Shown piece by piece: positions 40,594 through 49,742 of a stretch of 64,000 nt of DNA. The notes beneath the pieces are model-generated. The model searched no databases and was not told the origin of the DNA. It worked only from the letters and a program-made list of their open reading frames with translations. Source of the stretch: Actinomadura craniellae (GTDB lineage: Bacteria; Actinomycetota; Actinomycetes; Streptosporangiales; Streptosporangiaceae); assembly GCF_003289645.1 (NCBI RefSeq), contig NZ_QLYX01000001.1:620001-684000 (forward strand). The letters are read 5' to 3'. The position numbers and the translations under genes were made by a program. Position 1 is the first letter of the stretch. The number at the start of each line of letters is the position of its first letter.

Positions 40594-41559
40594 TCAGTCG
40601 CAGCCCAGGGTGGCGGCGACGGCCAGCAGGTCGGCCGCGAGGGCGCGGTCTCCCACCGCCCGGTGGGGGAACGCCGCCGGGACCCGCCGGTTGGCGAGCA
40701 GGCGGCAGAACTCCTCCATCGCGGCGGTGATCGTCACATCGGGCCGGCCCGGCTCGTCGCCGGGCGCCAGCGGGACGGTCCACTCGCCGCCGGCCGGGCC
40801 GGTGAGCACCAGGCGCGCGGTCCGGCGCGGGTGGTGCCGGCCGGCGGCGCGCAGCGCCTTCGGCAGCAGGCCGATGCCCAGCTCGGCGATGAGGCGCTGG
40901 TGCGCGGCGGGCGGCGGCTCGGCGGGCCGGCCCACGACCATGCGGATGTCGTCGGCGTGGATCCAGGTCTCGAAGGTCCGCTGCACCAGCGCGGCGCGCG
41001 CCGGCCCGTACGCCGGGCTGGTGCCCGCCAGCCGCACCTGCGCGTCCAGTGAACGGGTGCCGGTGGACACGTCCCGCAGCACGGCCCGGGCCTGCTCGTG
41101 CCAGGAGTCGCGGGGCCGGGCGCCGGCCGCGACGGGCGCCAGGCCCAGGTCGGTGGCGAACATGGAGTCGTTCCGGGTGAGGTGGACGATCAGCGCCTCG
41201 ACCGAGTCGTAGCCGGGGAGCGGCGCCCGCCAGGTCGCGGCGCCGAGCGTGGCGAGCAGCCCGTTCATGCGGGCGACCTGGCCGGCGTAGGCGGCGGTGA
41301 GGTCACCGTCCTGGTGGGCCGGCGTGCCCGGGGGGCGGCGCCGGAACGCGGCCGACAGCACGGCCGCGCGCAGCGGCGGGGGAGGGGGCTCCAGGGTGGC
41401 GGCCAGCAGCGCCGCGCCGCCGCGCAGCCGGTCGGCCTCCGCGGAGCAGCCCGGGCAGGAGGCCACGTGGTCGGCGACACGGGACGCCTCGTCCGGCGGG
41501 CAGGCGTCGATCATCCACGCGGCGAGCGTTCCGTCCATGGCCGGATGCTCCTCGCTCAT
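40594..41559 (-). CDS. Zinc-finger anti-sigma factor fused to a mycothiol-dependent-isomerase-like domain
   Basis: A 321-residue protein. Residues 1-50 are a ZAS anti-sigma motif with ADHVASCPGCSAEADRL (H-x3-C-x2-C). Residues 80-320 form a maleylpyruvate-isomerase-like (DinB/MDMPI) domain with ALIVHLTRNDSMF and WIHADDIRMVVGRP, a fold that normally binds a metal and mycothiol. The gene is 70 bases downstream of the ECF sigma gene, so it is the partner that holds the sigma factor inactive. The fused domain suggests that thiol or redox state could be the signal; this is inference. There are no membrane helices. Confidence 0.87.
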   Translation of the reverse strand: MSEEHPAMDGTLAAWMIDACPPDEASRVADHVASCPGCSAEADRLRGGAALLAATLEPPPPPLRAAVLSAAFRRRPPGTPAHQDGDLTAAYAGQVARMNGLLATLGAATWRAPLPGYDSVEALIVHLTRNDSMFATDLGLAPVAAGARPRDSWHEQARAVLRDVSTGTRSLDAQVRLAGTSPAYGPARAALVQRTFETWIHADDIRMVVGRPAEPPPAAHQRLIAELGIGLLPKALRAAGRHHPRRTARLVLTGPAGGEWTVPLAPGDEPGRPDVTITAAMEEFCRLLANRRVPAAFPHRAVGDRALAADLLAVAATLGCD

Positions 41560-41629
41560 CCGAGCCTCCCCTCGGGGTCTGGTCCCTGCGTGCGGTCCGG
41601 CCGGGACCGCCGGCGGTCAGCGGTGGTCA

Positions 41630-42196
41630 TCAGGGGAGCCCTTCCCGTTCCAGCTCGCGGCCGAGCCGGGCCAGCGCGCTGCGGATCCGCGACTTCGCCG
41701 TGCCCTCGGGGATACCCAGTATCGCGGCCACCTCACGGTAGGTGTGCCCGCGGTAGTAGGCCATTTCGAGGACGTCCCGCAGCACCGGGGGCAGCGCCGC
41801 CAGCCGGTGCCGCACGGCGCGGGCCAGCTCGCCGGCCAGCACGCCGTCCTCCACCCCGTTCACCGGGCGGCCGTCGTCCGGGGGAACCGTCCGCCGGACC
41901 CGGACCTCCCGGCGCACCCAGTCGACCGCCCGCCGGTGGGCGATGGTCGCCAGGAAGCCGCGCAGGGAACCGCGCCCCGGGTCGAAGGCGTGCGGCCGTT
42001 CCCAGAGCGCGACGAACACCTCCTGGGTCACGTCGCGCGCGCCCTCCGGGTCGCCGGTCACGCGCACCGCGACTCCGTGGACGACGGGGGCGAACAGGTC
42101 GTAGGCGTCCTCCAGCGCGGTCTCGTCCCCCAGGACGAGCCGGTGGCGCAGCCGCCCGTCCCGGGCGGCCGTCGAGTCGGGCACGTCCATCCGCAT
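41630..42196 (-). CDS. ECF RNA polymerase sigma factor (SigK-like)
   Basis: A 188-residue ECF sigma factor. Region 2 includes GDPEGARDVTQEVFVALWERPHAFDPGRGSLRGFLATIAHRRAVDWVRRE. Region 4 is LPPVLRDVLEMAYYRGHTYREVAAILGIPEGTAKSRIRSAL, with the complete HTH. ATG 42196 follows AAGGGGG by about seven bases; GTG 42199 and ATG 42190 are close alternatives. The downstream anti-sigma gene forms a pair with it. The sequence style is closest to the SigK group, from memory. A secreted protein gene reads away on the other side (42740) and could be a target. Confidence 0.92.
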   Translation of the reverse strand: MRMDVPDSTAARDGRLRHRLVLGDETALEDAYDLFAPVVHGVAVRVTGDPEGARDVTQEVFVALWERPHAFDPGRGSLRGFLATIAHRRAVDWVRREVRVRRTVPPDDGRPVNGVEDGVLAGELARAVRHRLAALPPVLRDVLEMAYYRGHTYREVAAILGIPEGTAKSRIRSALARLGRELEREGLP

Positions 42197-42739
42197 CACC
42201 GTCCCCCTTCCCTGCCGGGCGGGCGCGCTCAGCGCCGCCGTCAGGACGATCCGCATGAACGGGCCCCGCCCCGCCCGCCCGAACGAAGTCATGGTGATGG
42301 GCGCCGTCAGCTCGGGCCGATCGGACCCGGTCACCATCCGGTCCACCCGCCGCACGGTCGGCGTCTCGGCATCATCGGTCCTCTCCGCCCGCCCCGGCGG
42401 GCCTGTGCCGGCTCTGGTCACTGTTCGCCCGGGAAGCCGGATCGGATGACGCCGTTTTTCAGCCGAGGCGGGGAACGTCGGCCGAAATGGCGACGTGATC
42501 GGATCTCGGCCGCCGGTCACGTTCGGGCGGTGGCGATTATCTGCGCCGGAATCACCTGTGAAGGCGCCCGGTGGGGTGCGGGTCGGCGGGGCGCGAGTTG
42601 GGGGGGCCGGTGGGGGACATCGCCCATACCGGTGGCGGCCGTCGGATGTGAGCGTGGTGATGGCCAGGACGCGCCGGAGCAGGCACGTCTGGTCACCTAC
42701 CGGCCGGGAGCCGGTAGCCACCTACAGGGAAGTGGAGAC
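42197..42739. other. Divergent intergenic region, sigma gene / secreted protein
   Basis: A 543-base stretch with no supported gene. It must hold promoters for the sigma operon (leftward) and the secreted protein (rightward). No convincing ECF-type -35/-10 pair, palindrome or repeat was identified by eye. Confidence 0.45.
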
Positions 42740-43657
42740 ATGAAGCAGTCACGTGCGAACCGGGCCACGCGGGGGCGGCGTGCGTCGTTGCTGGCCACGC
42801 TGGCCATGACGGCGGTCGCCGGCGGTGTGCAGGCCGCCGGGGCGGCACCGGCCGGCGCCACGGTGGCGGGAGTCACCCGGCACGTCGGTCCCCTGGTGCC
42901 GTCCGACGGACGGCCCCAGACGGAGGCGCAGGCCGAATGCCCGGCGGGCAAGAAGGTCATCGGGGGCGGCGCCCGTGTCACCGGTCCGGCCAAGGCGTCG
43001 ATCCGCCTGACCAGGCTGGTGCCGGTCAGCGAACCCGGCGGCCCGGATCGCTTCGAGGCGGCCGCCGAGGAACCACCGGGCGGTGCGACGGGCGTCCATT
43101 CGCTGGAGGCCTACGCCATGTGCGCCCCGGCGAACACCGTCCCCGGCCACACGATCCGCGCGCTGTCCTCCGCCTGGGAGGCGAAGCCGATCCACGAGGC
43201 GGTCGCCGGGTGCCAGGACCCGAACGACGAGGTGCTCGGTGCCGGAGCGGCCATCGACGACAACGGCGCCGGGACCGTTCACCCCGGGCTGCAGATGGCC
43301 CGCGTCGGCGCCCCGGCGCTGGACATCGCCCGCGCGAGGGCCGCGCTGGTCCCCGGGTCGAGCCTCGGTAGCTGGCGCGTCCTCGCGTACGCCATCTGCG
43401 TCGACAGGACCGCGCTGGACGCCAGGGCCTCCAGCGACGTGCAGCCCCTCAGGCTGGTGCACCAGCCCTGCCCCAGCGAACGGCCGACGTTGCTGTCGGT
43501 CGGCGGGGCCACCGGCGCCGACGCGGATGGGTTCCCGTCCTTCCTCAATGATCTCTTCCCCGAGCAGGTCCCGGGCCAGAGCGGGTACCGCACGCTGCTG
43601 CGGGTGGCCGGTCCGCTCCCCGCCGACGGCGTGGCCGTCCGGGCGATCTGCGCCTGA
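42740..43657 (+). CDS. Secreted protein with three Cys-framed repeats
   Basis: A 305-residue protein with a signal peptide (basic N-terminus, then LLATLAMTAVAGGVQAAGAAPAGA). The mature part has three similar units. Each begins with a Cys-Pro-like start and ends in a short A-x-A-x-C strand: CPAGKKVIGGGARV to AYAMC, CQDPNDEVLGAGAAI to AYAIC, and CPSERPTLLSVGGATG to VRAIC. The Cys pairs probably form one disulfide per unit, giving a beta-rich repeat fold. No enzyme motif is seen. Start ATG 42740 has GGAG four bases upstream. It lies divergent from the ECF sigma pair, so exported stress response is one reading. Confidence 0.82.
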   Translation: MKQSRANRATRGRRASLLATLAMTAVAGGVQAAGAAPAGATVAGVTRHVGPLVPSDGRPQTEAQAECPAGKKVIGGGARVTGPAKASIRLTRLVPVSEPGGPDRFEAAAEEPPGGATGVHSLEAYAMCAPANTVPGHTIRALSSAWEAKPIHEAVAGCQDPNDEVLGAGAAIDDNGAGTVHPGLQMARVGAPALDIARARAALVPGSSLGSWRVLAYAICVDRTALDARASSDVQPLRLVHQPCPSERPTLLSVGGATGADADGFPSFLNDLFPEQVPGQSGYRTLLRVAGPLPADGVAVRAICA

Positions 43658-43725
43658 CCGGCACTCTCGGATCCGCGGCCGGTCCCGCCAGAGCGAGCAC
43701 GGCGGGGCCGGCCGCTCCCACCAGG

Positions 43726-43913
43726 ATGTACGGCTGGAGCGTCACGCACTGCCTGCCCAGCTCGCCGAGGAGCCGTCGGCCGCCCTGGGCACGGTGCGCG
43801 AGCTGGCGGAACAGGCCGGGTACGCGGGAGTCGAGGTCCTTCCGGTGGACAACGACTTCTTCCGCCTCTACCGGCTGCGTTCGGGCGAGCCGTCCGTGCG
43901 GGCCAGCAGGTGA
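43726..43913 (+). pseudogene. Frameshifted C-terminal relic of a SAM methyltransferase
   Basis: One frame gives MYGWSVTHCLP. The next frame over gives LPAQLAEEPSAALGTV, then RELAEQAGYAGVEVLPVDNDFFRLYRL and a stop after a short tail. Joined, these match the end of a class of actinomycete methyltransferases (...HCLP...EEPSAATGTV...AGF..VEVLP..ndFfRfYRL), from memory. The frame changes near 43752 and the SAM-binding half is missing, so this is a decayed remnant. Its end overlaps the 3' end of the LAL regulator gene on the other strand. Confidence 0.5.
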
Positions 43914-46780
43914 ATGACGCCGATGCGCGAGGTCAGCCCGAGCTTGGCCAGAAGGCTGCCGACATGCTTCTCGACGGTCTTCTCGCTCAGGTGAAGGCGG
44001 CCGGCGATCTGGCCGTTCTGCAGGCCCTGGCCGACGAGCAGGGCGACCTCGCGCTCGCGCGGCGTGAGCGATGCGAGCCGGGAGTCGGGAGGATCTCCGG
44101 TGCCCGCCGCGGGGACCCGTGGCCGGTCTCCCAGGCTCCGCAGGACCCGCAGGGCCGCGTCCCGGTAGCCGGTGGCGCCGAGGGCGGCCAGGTCGGCGGC
44201 GGCGCGCCGGAGCACCTGCCGGGCCGGGCCCTTCCGTCCCTGGGCGAGGAGCGCCTGCCCGGCGAGCGTGCGGCAGTGGCCGGCCCACAACGGCGTGCCG
44301 GCACCGTCGGCGCTCTCCGCGCCCTCCTGCGCCACCCGTTCGGCCTCGGCCGCCCGCCCTGTGGCCAGCAGCAGTGACGCTCGCGCCCGGGCCAGGACGG
44401 GGAGGAAAGCGCCCGTGACCCGTCCGCCGATCTCTGCCGGGGCACGGTCCACCCATGCCGCCGCCTCCTCGACCCGGTCGAGGGCGAGCAGCACCCGGAC
44501 GGTGACGTCGAGCGCGCGCAGCCGATCGCGGGTCCACAGGCCCGGGTTGACCCACCCGTACTCCTCCAGCGACTGGAGAGCGCCCCGTGGATCCCCGGCG
44601 GCCAGGCGGGCGTCGGCGATCGTCCACCCGGCCGAAGAGGACGGTCGCGGCCCGAGCAGGCCGCGGGCGGTCTCGCCGTTCGACAGTGCCTCATCGATGT
44701 CGCCGCGAGCCAGCGCCACCCAGCCGCCCAGCAGAGCCCCCCAGAAACCGACGGCCCGGTTGCCGGTCACGATGAGGGTCTCCAGCGCCTCCTCGGCCGC
44801 CTCCCGCGCGTCGCTGAGCCGGCCGAACTCCTCGTCGACGAATCCTCGGCCGATGCGGAACGACGGTGCGAGCAGGCCCTGCCCGGGGCGCCGGGCCAGA
44901 TCCAGGCCACGCTCGCACAGCTCCGCGCTGATTCCGTAGTCACCGACCATGAAACGCGCCGTCGCCAGCCAGAACAGCATCCTCAGCCGTGGCGCGAGGG
45001 CGTCATCAGGAAGCGCCGCGACGAGTGACGTCGCCTCCTCGATCCGCGCACTGGCGGCGGCCAGCTCGACGGGGTCGTCGCTGCGCAGCGCGCAGTTGGC
45101 CGCGTCGGCCAGGCGTACGGCGGCGTCCGCCTCCAGCGCGGGGTCCCCGGCCTCCCGCGCGGCGGCGAGCGCCTGCTCGGCGAACTGCCGCGCCCGGACG
45201 TGGGCGCCGCGGTGCGTGCGTTCGTAGGCCGTCGCCAGCGCCAGCTCGGCGACCAGGTCCGGCGTCGGCTCCGTGAGCGCCGTACGTTCCCCCTGCAGGA
45301 GCCGATGGGCCGGATCGGGGTCGGAGGTCCACAGCGCCTCGATCTCGCTGAGCACCACGACCAGGCCGACGCGGCCGGTGGTGGCCTGCGCCGGCAGCAT
45401 GTTCAGCGCCCGGCGCAGGACGTCACGTGCGTCCAGCGGACGGCCGGCCGCGACGAGCGCGTACCCCTGCGCCGTGAGCAGCTCCAGGTGACGCGGCTGG
45501 TGCTCGCCGCCGGCGGGAAGCAGGCGCAACGTCGCCTCCAGCCAGCCCGCGGCGCTGGCCGGGGCGGCCGTGGCGACCTCATGCGCGGCCTGTACCAGCA
45601 GGTCGATGGCGGCCAGGTCACCGCGCTGGGCGGCGCGTTCGACGTGGTGCGCCCGCTCGGCCGGAGTGGCGCCACGCTTGGCGAGCACGTCGGCCGCGCG
45701 GGAATGCGCGCCCAGCCGCCAGCCGCCCCGGGCCTGCTCGTAGACCGCCCGCCGGACGAGGGGGTGCCGGAAGCGGAACTGGCGCGGATACGCGGTGGGG
45801 ACGACGAGCTCCGCCGCGAGCAGCCCGTCCAGCGCGTCGAGGGCGGCACGATCGTCGACCTCGGCCACCGCGGCGGCCAGGTCGAACTCGAAGGGGTCGC
45901 CCGCCACAGCGGCGCCCTCCAGCACCCGCCGCGCTCCGGCCGGCAGATCACGCAGCTCGCTCGCCAGCGCGGCGCGGACCGCGGCGGGGACGGCGAGCCC
46001 CGTGATCGTCACGGCGTCCGGCAGGGCGGTGACCGCACCCGCCCTGGCCAGCTCCTCCAGGTAGAACGGATTGCCGCCGCTGGCCTCGTAGAACCGCTCA
46101 CGAGCGCCACGGCCGACACCGGGCAGCAGCTCTGCCGCGGCTTCGGGTGGCAACGGCCCCAGGTCGAGCAGATCGGTCACACCACTCCGCACGCCCTGAA
46201 CGAGCGCCTCTTCCAGGTCCGCGGCACGGCCGGTCCGAGTCGAGATCACCAGCAGCACCGGCGCGGGGGGCGGCCGATGCAGCAGCAGGGCCAGCACCCC
46301 GGCCGAGGCGGGGTCGGCCCAGTGGACGTCGTCGAGCAACAGCGCGATCGGGCGCTCGCCGGCCAGACACTCCAGTAACGAACGCACCGCGCGCGCCGCC
46401 CGATGGCGCTCGCCCGAAGCGGCCGGCGCGCAGCCGACCACCGGTCCGAAGGACGGCAGGATGGCCGCCAGCTCACCGAGCTGACCGCGATCCATGGCGG
46501 CCAGGCCCGCGGCCGATGCGGCGGCGGGAGCGTCGAGGGCGTCGACGAGCAAGGCGAACGACAGATCGCGTTCCAGCTCCGAGGCGCGGCCGGTCAGTAC
46601 CGGCATGCCGTGCGACGCCGCCCGCTCACCGAGCTCGGCCAGCAGGCGCGACTTGCCGATCCCGGCCTCGCCGCGGACTCCGAGCACGTGCGGCTTCCCG
46701 CCGCGGACGGCATCGAGCACCGCCTGGATCGTTGACAGCTCCCGCTCCCGGCCTACCAGAGGGGCCGGCCGCCATGTCAT
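43868..46780 (-). CDS. LAL-type LuxR regulator with AAA ATPase domain
   Basis: A 970-residue regulator of the large ATP-binding LuxR (LAL, MalT-like) type. The N-terminal AAA domain has PLVGRERELSTIQAVLDA, Walker A GEAGIGKSRLL and Walker B IALLLDDVHWAD. A long helical TPR-like middle follows, and the C-terminal LuxR HTH reads LTPREREVALLVGQGLQNGQIAGRLHLSEKTVEKHVGSLLAKLGL. LAL regulators usually activate catabolic or secondary-metabolite genes. ATG 46780 (MTWRPAPLVGRE) is chosen by family start; an upstream ATG at 46816 is in frame. It lies in the same direction as, and downstream of, the FAD monooxygenase/P450 genes, which it may control. Confidence 0.92.
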   Translation of the reverse strand: MTWRPAPLVGRERELSTIQAVLDAVRGGKPHVLGVRGEAGIGKSRLLAELGERAASHGMPVLTGRASELERDLSFALLVDALDAPAAASAAGLAAMDRGQLGELAAILPSFGPVVGCAPAASGERHRAARAVRSLLECLAGERPIALLLDDVHWADPASAGVLALLLHRPPPAPVLLVISTRTGRAADLEEALVQGVRSGVTDLLDLGPLPPEAAAELLPGVGRGARERFYEASGGNPFYLEELARAGAVTALPDAVTITGLAVPAAVRAALASELRDLPAGARRVLEGAAVAGDPFEFDLAAAVAEVDDRAALDALDGLLAAELVVPTAYPRQFRFRHPLVRRAVYEQARGGWRLGAHSRAADVLAKRGATPAERAHHVERAAQRGDLAAIDLLVQAAHEVATAAPASAAGWLEATLRLLPAGGEHQPRHLELLTAQGYALVAAGRPLDARDVLRRALNMLPAQATTGRVGLVVVLSEIEALWTSDPDPAHRLLQGERTALTEPTPDLVAELALATAYERTHRGAHVRARQFAEQALAAAREAGDPALEADAAVRLADAANCALRSDDPVELAAASARIEEATSLVAALPDDALAPRLRMLFWLATARFMVGDYGISAELCERGLDLARRPGQGLLAPSFRIGRGFVDEEFGRLSDAREAAEEALETLIVTGNRAVGFWGALLGGWVALARGDIDEALSNGETARGLLGPRPSSSAGWTIADARLAAGDPRGALQSLEEYGWVNPGLWTRDRLRALDVTVRVLLALDRVEEAAAWVDRAPAEIGGRVTGAFLPVLARARASLLLATGRAAEAERVAQEGAESADGAGTPLWAGHCRTLAGQALLAQGRKGPARQVLRRAAADLAALGATGYRDAALRVLRSLGDRPRVPAAGTGDPPDSRLASLTPREREVALLVGQGLQNGQIAGRLHLSEKTVEKHVGSLLAKLGLTSRIGVIHLLARTDGSPERSR

Positions 46781-46907
46781 GGCGGCAACGCTATCCCAGC
46801 GTCCGCTCGGCACCAAGGGCCCGATGTGCGGGTCATCCCCCTACCGCAGGGCCTGGCCGGGAGAGCATCGTGGGCACGGCAGACCACTACTCGGCGGGCC
46901 TCCGTCG

Positions 46908-48323
46908 TCACCCGCGGCCGGGGTTCCCGGCCGGGACCCGCGGGGGTGCCGCGGTGACCACGGACGTCCCGGTCCCGGCGGCGGAGGTGTCGCGGCGGGG
47001 CCGCAGCACCCGGGCCAGGATGCCCGGCGCGAACAGGCTCTGCGGGGGAGCCACCAGGTTGGTGACGTGCAGGAAGGCGTTGCCGACCACCGGGTCGGAC
47101 TCCGCGGCCCGGTGCAGCCGGGCGATGTAGGCGTTGAGCAGCCGGACCCGCGGCGTGCGGTTCCCCTCGATGGCGGGGAACCGCAGGTCGCCGCCGACCG
47201 CCATGTCCCAGGGCACATTGATGATCCGCGCCGCCTTCGGGAAGAACCGGCGGGCCAGGCCGTCCGTCCCCGCGCGCAGGCATTCCCGCAGGGCGACCGC
47301 CTCGCACGCCGCCACCGTCATCCCCTGCCCGTAGGAGGGGTTGAACTGGCACAGGGCGTCCCCGAACACCACGTATCCCGCGGGGAAGCGGTCGAGCCGC
47401 TCGTACCGGCGGCGGATGCTGGTGGGGATCCGCATCCGCCGGGGCGGCCCGAGCGGTTCGAGCCGCTCGACGAGGTGGTGGATGTCCGGGACCGACAGCC
47501 GGGCGGCGAACCGCTCGTACCCCTGCGGATCGGCGGGCGGGACGTCGTCGCCCATGCCCAGCAGGGTGATCAGCCAGCGGTCGCCCTCGGCCCTGATCGC
47601 GAACCCGCCGCGGGGCGCGGCGGGGCCGTGCGCGGCGAGGATCGCGGTCATGTCCGTGTCGCCGGGCCGGTACCGGTACTCCCGGGTGACGTAGACCAGG
47701 CCGGAGTCGACGTGCTCCTCCACGGGCAGGTCGTAGCCCAGCGAGCCCAGCCACACCGCGCCGCGGTTGCCGCGCCCGGTGGCGTTCACCACCAGATCGG
47801 CCGGCAGGTCCGCGGGCTCGGTGCCGGGTGCGGCGCCGGCGGGCAGGAACCGGACGCCGCGGATCCCGCGCCGCTCCGCGTCGGCGATCAGCCCGACCGC
47901 CTCGCGGCGCTGGTGGATCTCGACGCCGGGCAGGGCGGCCACCCGGGTGCGCAGGTACTGCTCCAGCCGCGGCCGGCTCACGGCCAGCCCGCGCAGCGGG
48001 GAGGGGGCCGGGTGCAGCCGCCGGCCGTCGTTGTACCAGGCGCAGTCGTCCTGCATGTCGCATTCGATGGCGCCCCCGGCGACCAGGTCCGCGGTCAGCC
48101 CGGGGAAGAGGTCGTCGAGGATTTCGCAGCCCCGGGCCAGCAGGCCGTGCGTGTGGTGGCCCTGCGGGACGCCCCGGCGCGGGACGGACTCGTCGGGCAG
48201 CGCGTCCCGGTCGAGCACGCTGACCCGGGCGAAGTGCTCGCCGAGTACCCGGGCCGCCAGCAGCCCGCCGATGCTTCCCCCGATGACGACGGCGTGCCCG
48301 GCCCTGCGATCGGTGTCGTTCAT
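46908..48323 (-). CDS. FAD-dependent monooxygenase-like protein
   Basis: A 471-residue flavoprotein. The N-terminal FAD motif is AVVIGGSIGGLLAARVLGEHF, followed by VSVLDRDALP and the substrate-loop region RRGVPQGHHTHGLLARG. The second FAD signature is GYVVFGDALCQFNPSYGQGMTVAACEA. The FAD-protein fold and QGHxxHGLLxxG motif match uncharacterised relatives of geranylgeranyl reductases and aromatic hydroxylases that often accompany terpenoid or polyketide genes. NAD(P)H use cannot be told by eye. It lies 169 bases downstream of the P450 gene in the same direction and so may act on the same substrate. Start ATG 48323 lacks a strong ribosome site (GAGGGGACC is close). Confidence 0.87.
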   Translation of the reverse strand: MNDTDRRAGHAVVIGGSIGGLLAARVLGEHFARVSVLDRDALPDESVPRRGVPQGHHTHGLLARGCEILDDLFPGLTADLVAGGAIECDMQDDCAWYNDGRRLHPAPSPLRGLAVSRPRLEQYLRTRVAALPGVEIHQRREAVGLIADAERRGIRGVRFLPAGAAPGTEPADLPADLVVNATGRGNRGAVWLGSLGYDLPVEEHVDSGLVYVTREYRYRPGDTDMTAILAAHGPAAPRGGFAIRAEGDRWLITLLGMGDDVPPADPQGYERFAARLSVPDIHHLVERLEPLGPPRRMRIPTSIRRRYERLDRFPAGYVVFGDALCQFNPSYGQGMTVAACEAVALRECLRAGTDGLARRFFPKAARIINVPWDMAVGGDLRFPAIEGNRTPRVRLLNAYIARLHRAAESDPVVGNAFLHVTNLVAPPQSLFAPGILARVLRPRRDTSAAGTGTSVVTAAPPRVPAGNPGRG

Positions 48324-48492
48324 GATGGTCCCCTCCGCTGCGTTCGCCTGTGCCGGGAACGACGATGCGCGCAGCGGATTGGGAACCGTTTGGCAATGGC
48401 TTGGCGCTGGGGCGTCATCCGGGGATCAGCGGTTCCGCACCGGATGGACGAATACCGTACCGCCTATTTCGGGACGGCCCGGAACGAGCGGG

Positions 48493-49719
48493 TCATGCCG
48501 GGATGACACCGTCGATGTCGACGGGGAGGTGACGCGGCCCCCGCAGGGTGGCCGAACGCCGGTAGGGCGGCGGGTCGGTGACGAGCCGCGGATTGACGAC
48601 CCGGCGGGAGAATTCGGTCAGCGCGATTCGCGCTTCCTGCCGGGCCAGCGGAGCGCCGAAGCAGTAATGGACACCGCCGCCGAAACCGAGGTGCTGGTTG
48701 TCGTGCCGGTCGGGATCGAAATGGTTGGGGTCGGGGAAACGGCCGGGATCCCGGCTGCCGGCGGCGAGCATCAACGTGATGACCGAGCCCTGGGGAATGG
48801 TGACGCCGGCGACCTCGATGTCGGACAGGGCGGTCCGCCGCGGCCCCAGCATCTGCACCGGCGGCTCGTAGCGCAGCAGTTCCTCGACGACGCCGACGGC
48901 CAGGCCGGGGTCCCGGCGCAGCCGCTCGTACACGTCGGGGTGGCGCAGCAGGGTGAGCACCCCGTTGGCGATGAGGTTGACGGTGGTCTCGTGCCCGGCG
49001 ACGAGCAGCAGGGCCGCGGTGGCCAGCACGTCCTCCCGGGACATCTCGCCGTCGGCGGCCAGGGCGGACAGCAGGTCGTCGCCCGGCTTCCGGAGGTGGG
49101 CCTCCACCAGCCCGTTCAGGTACTCGCGCAGTTCGGCCGTCGTCCGGCGGCGCCGCTGGTTCCGCTCGGCGACCGATCCGCTCGTCGGGTCGATGGAGTC
49201 GATCAGGGTCTGGGACCAGACATGGAAGCGCGGCTCGTCCTCCCGGGGAACCCCGAGCAGTTCGCAGATCACCGTGACCGGGAACGGGTAGGCGAAGTCG
49301 TCGACGACGTCGATCCGGTCCCGGCCGGCGAAGTCGTCGATCAGGCCTGCGACGACCTCGCCCATCCACGCCGTCATGCCGTCGATGCGCCCGGCGGCCG
49401 AGGGCGGCCCGAAATGCCGCATGACCAGGCGGCGGAGCCGGTCGTGGTCGGGGGAGTCGCGGCCGATGAACGCCGGGGTGGTCCCGGACTCCTCCTCGCT
49501 CAGCGCGAGCCCCCTGATGCACGACTCGGGCAGGTTGCGCGGGTCCGCGCTGACGCGCGGGTCGTGGAGCAGCGCGACGATCTCCCGGTAGGAGCTGACC
49601 ACGTAGCTGCCGTCCGGCTGCCGCGCCACCGGCTCCCCGTGCAACTCGGGGAACAGCGGGTACGGGTCGGCCCGGTGGGCGTGGTCCAGGAACCGTTCGT
49701 AGACGCCGGGCTGTGTCAT
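48493..49719 (-). CDS. Cytochrome P450
   Basis: A 408-residue soluble bacterial P450. The I-helix oxygen-binding motif is LLLVAGHETTVNLIANG, the ExxR motif EELLRYE, and the heme loop FGGGVHYCFGAPLARQEA with the Cys ligand. Start ATG 49719 has AAGGAG upstream. It lies 23 bases after the gene for a fused ferredoxin/ferredoxin-reductase, which is most likely its private electron supply, and is followed by an FAD monooxygenase. The substrate is unknown; the neighbouring sulfotransferase, SDR and KstR-like boxes favour a steroid- or terpenoid-like molecule, by inference. Confidence 0.94.
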   Translation of the reverse strand: MTQPGVYERFLDHAHRADPYPLFPELHGEPVARQPDGSYVVSSYREIVALLHDPRVSADPRNLPESCIRGLALSEEESGTTPAFIGRDSPDHDRLRRLVMRHFGPPSAAGRIDGMTAWMGEVVAGLIDDFAGRDRIDVVDDFAYPFPVTVICELLGVPREDEPRFHVWSQTLIDSIDPTSGSVAERNQRRRRTTAELREYLNGLVEAHLRKPGDDLLSALAADGEMSREDVLATAALLLVAGHETTVNLIANGVLTLLRHPDVYERLRRDPGLAVGVVEELLRYEPPVQMLGPRRTALSDIEVAGVTIPQGSVITLMLAAGSRDPGRFPDPNHFDPDRHDNQHLGFGGGVHYCFGAPLARQEARIALTEFSRRVVNPRLVTDPPPYRRSATLRGPRHLPVDIDGVIPA

Positions 49720-49742
49720 GCCATCGCTCCTTGCCTTCGGGT

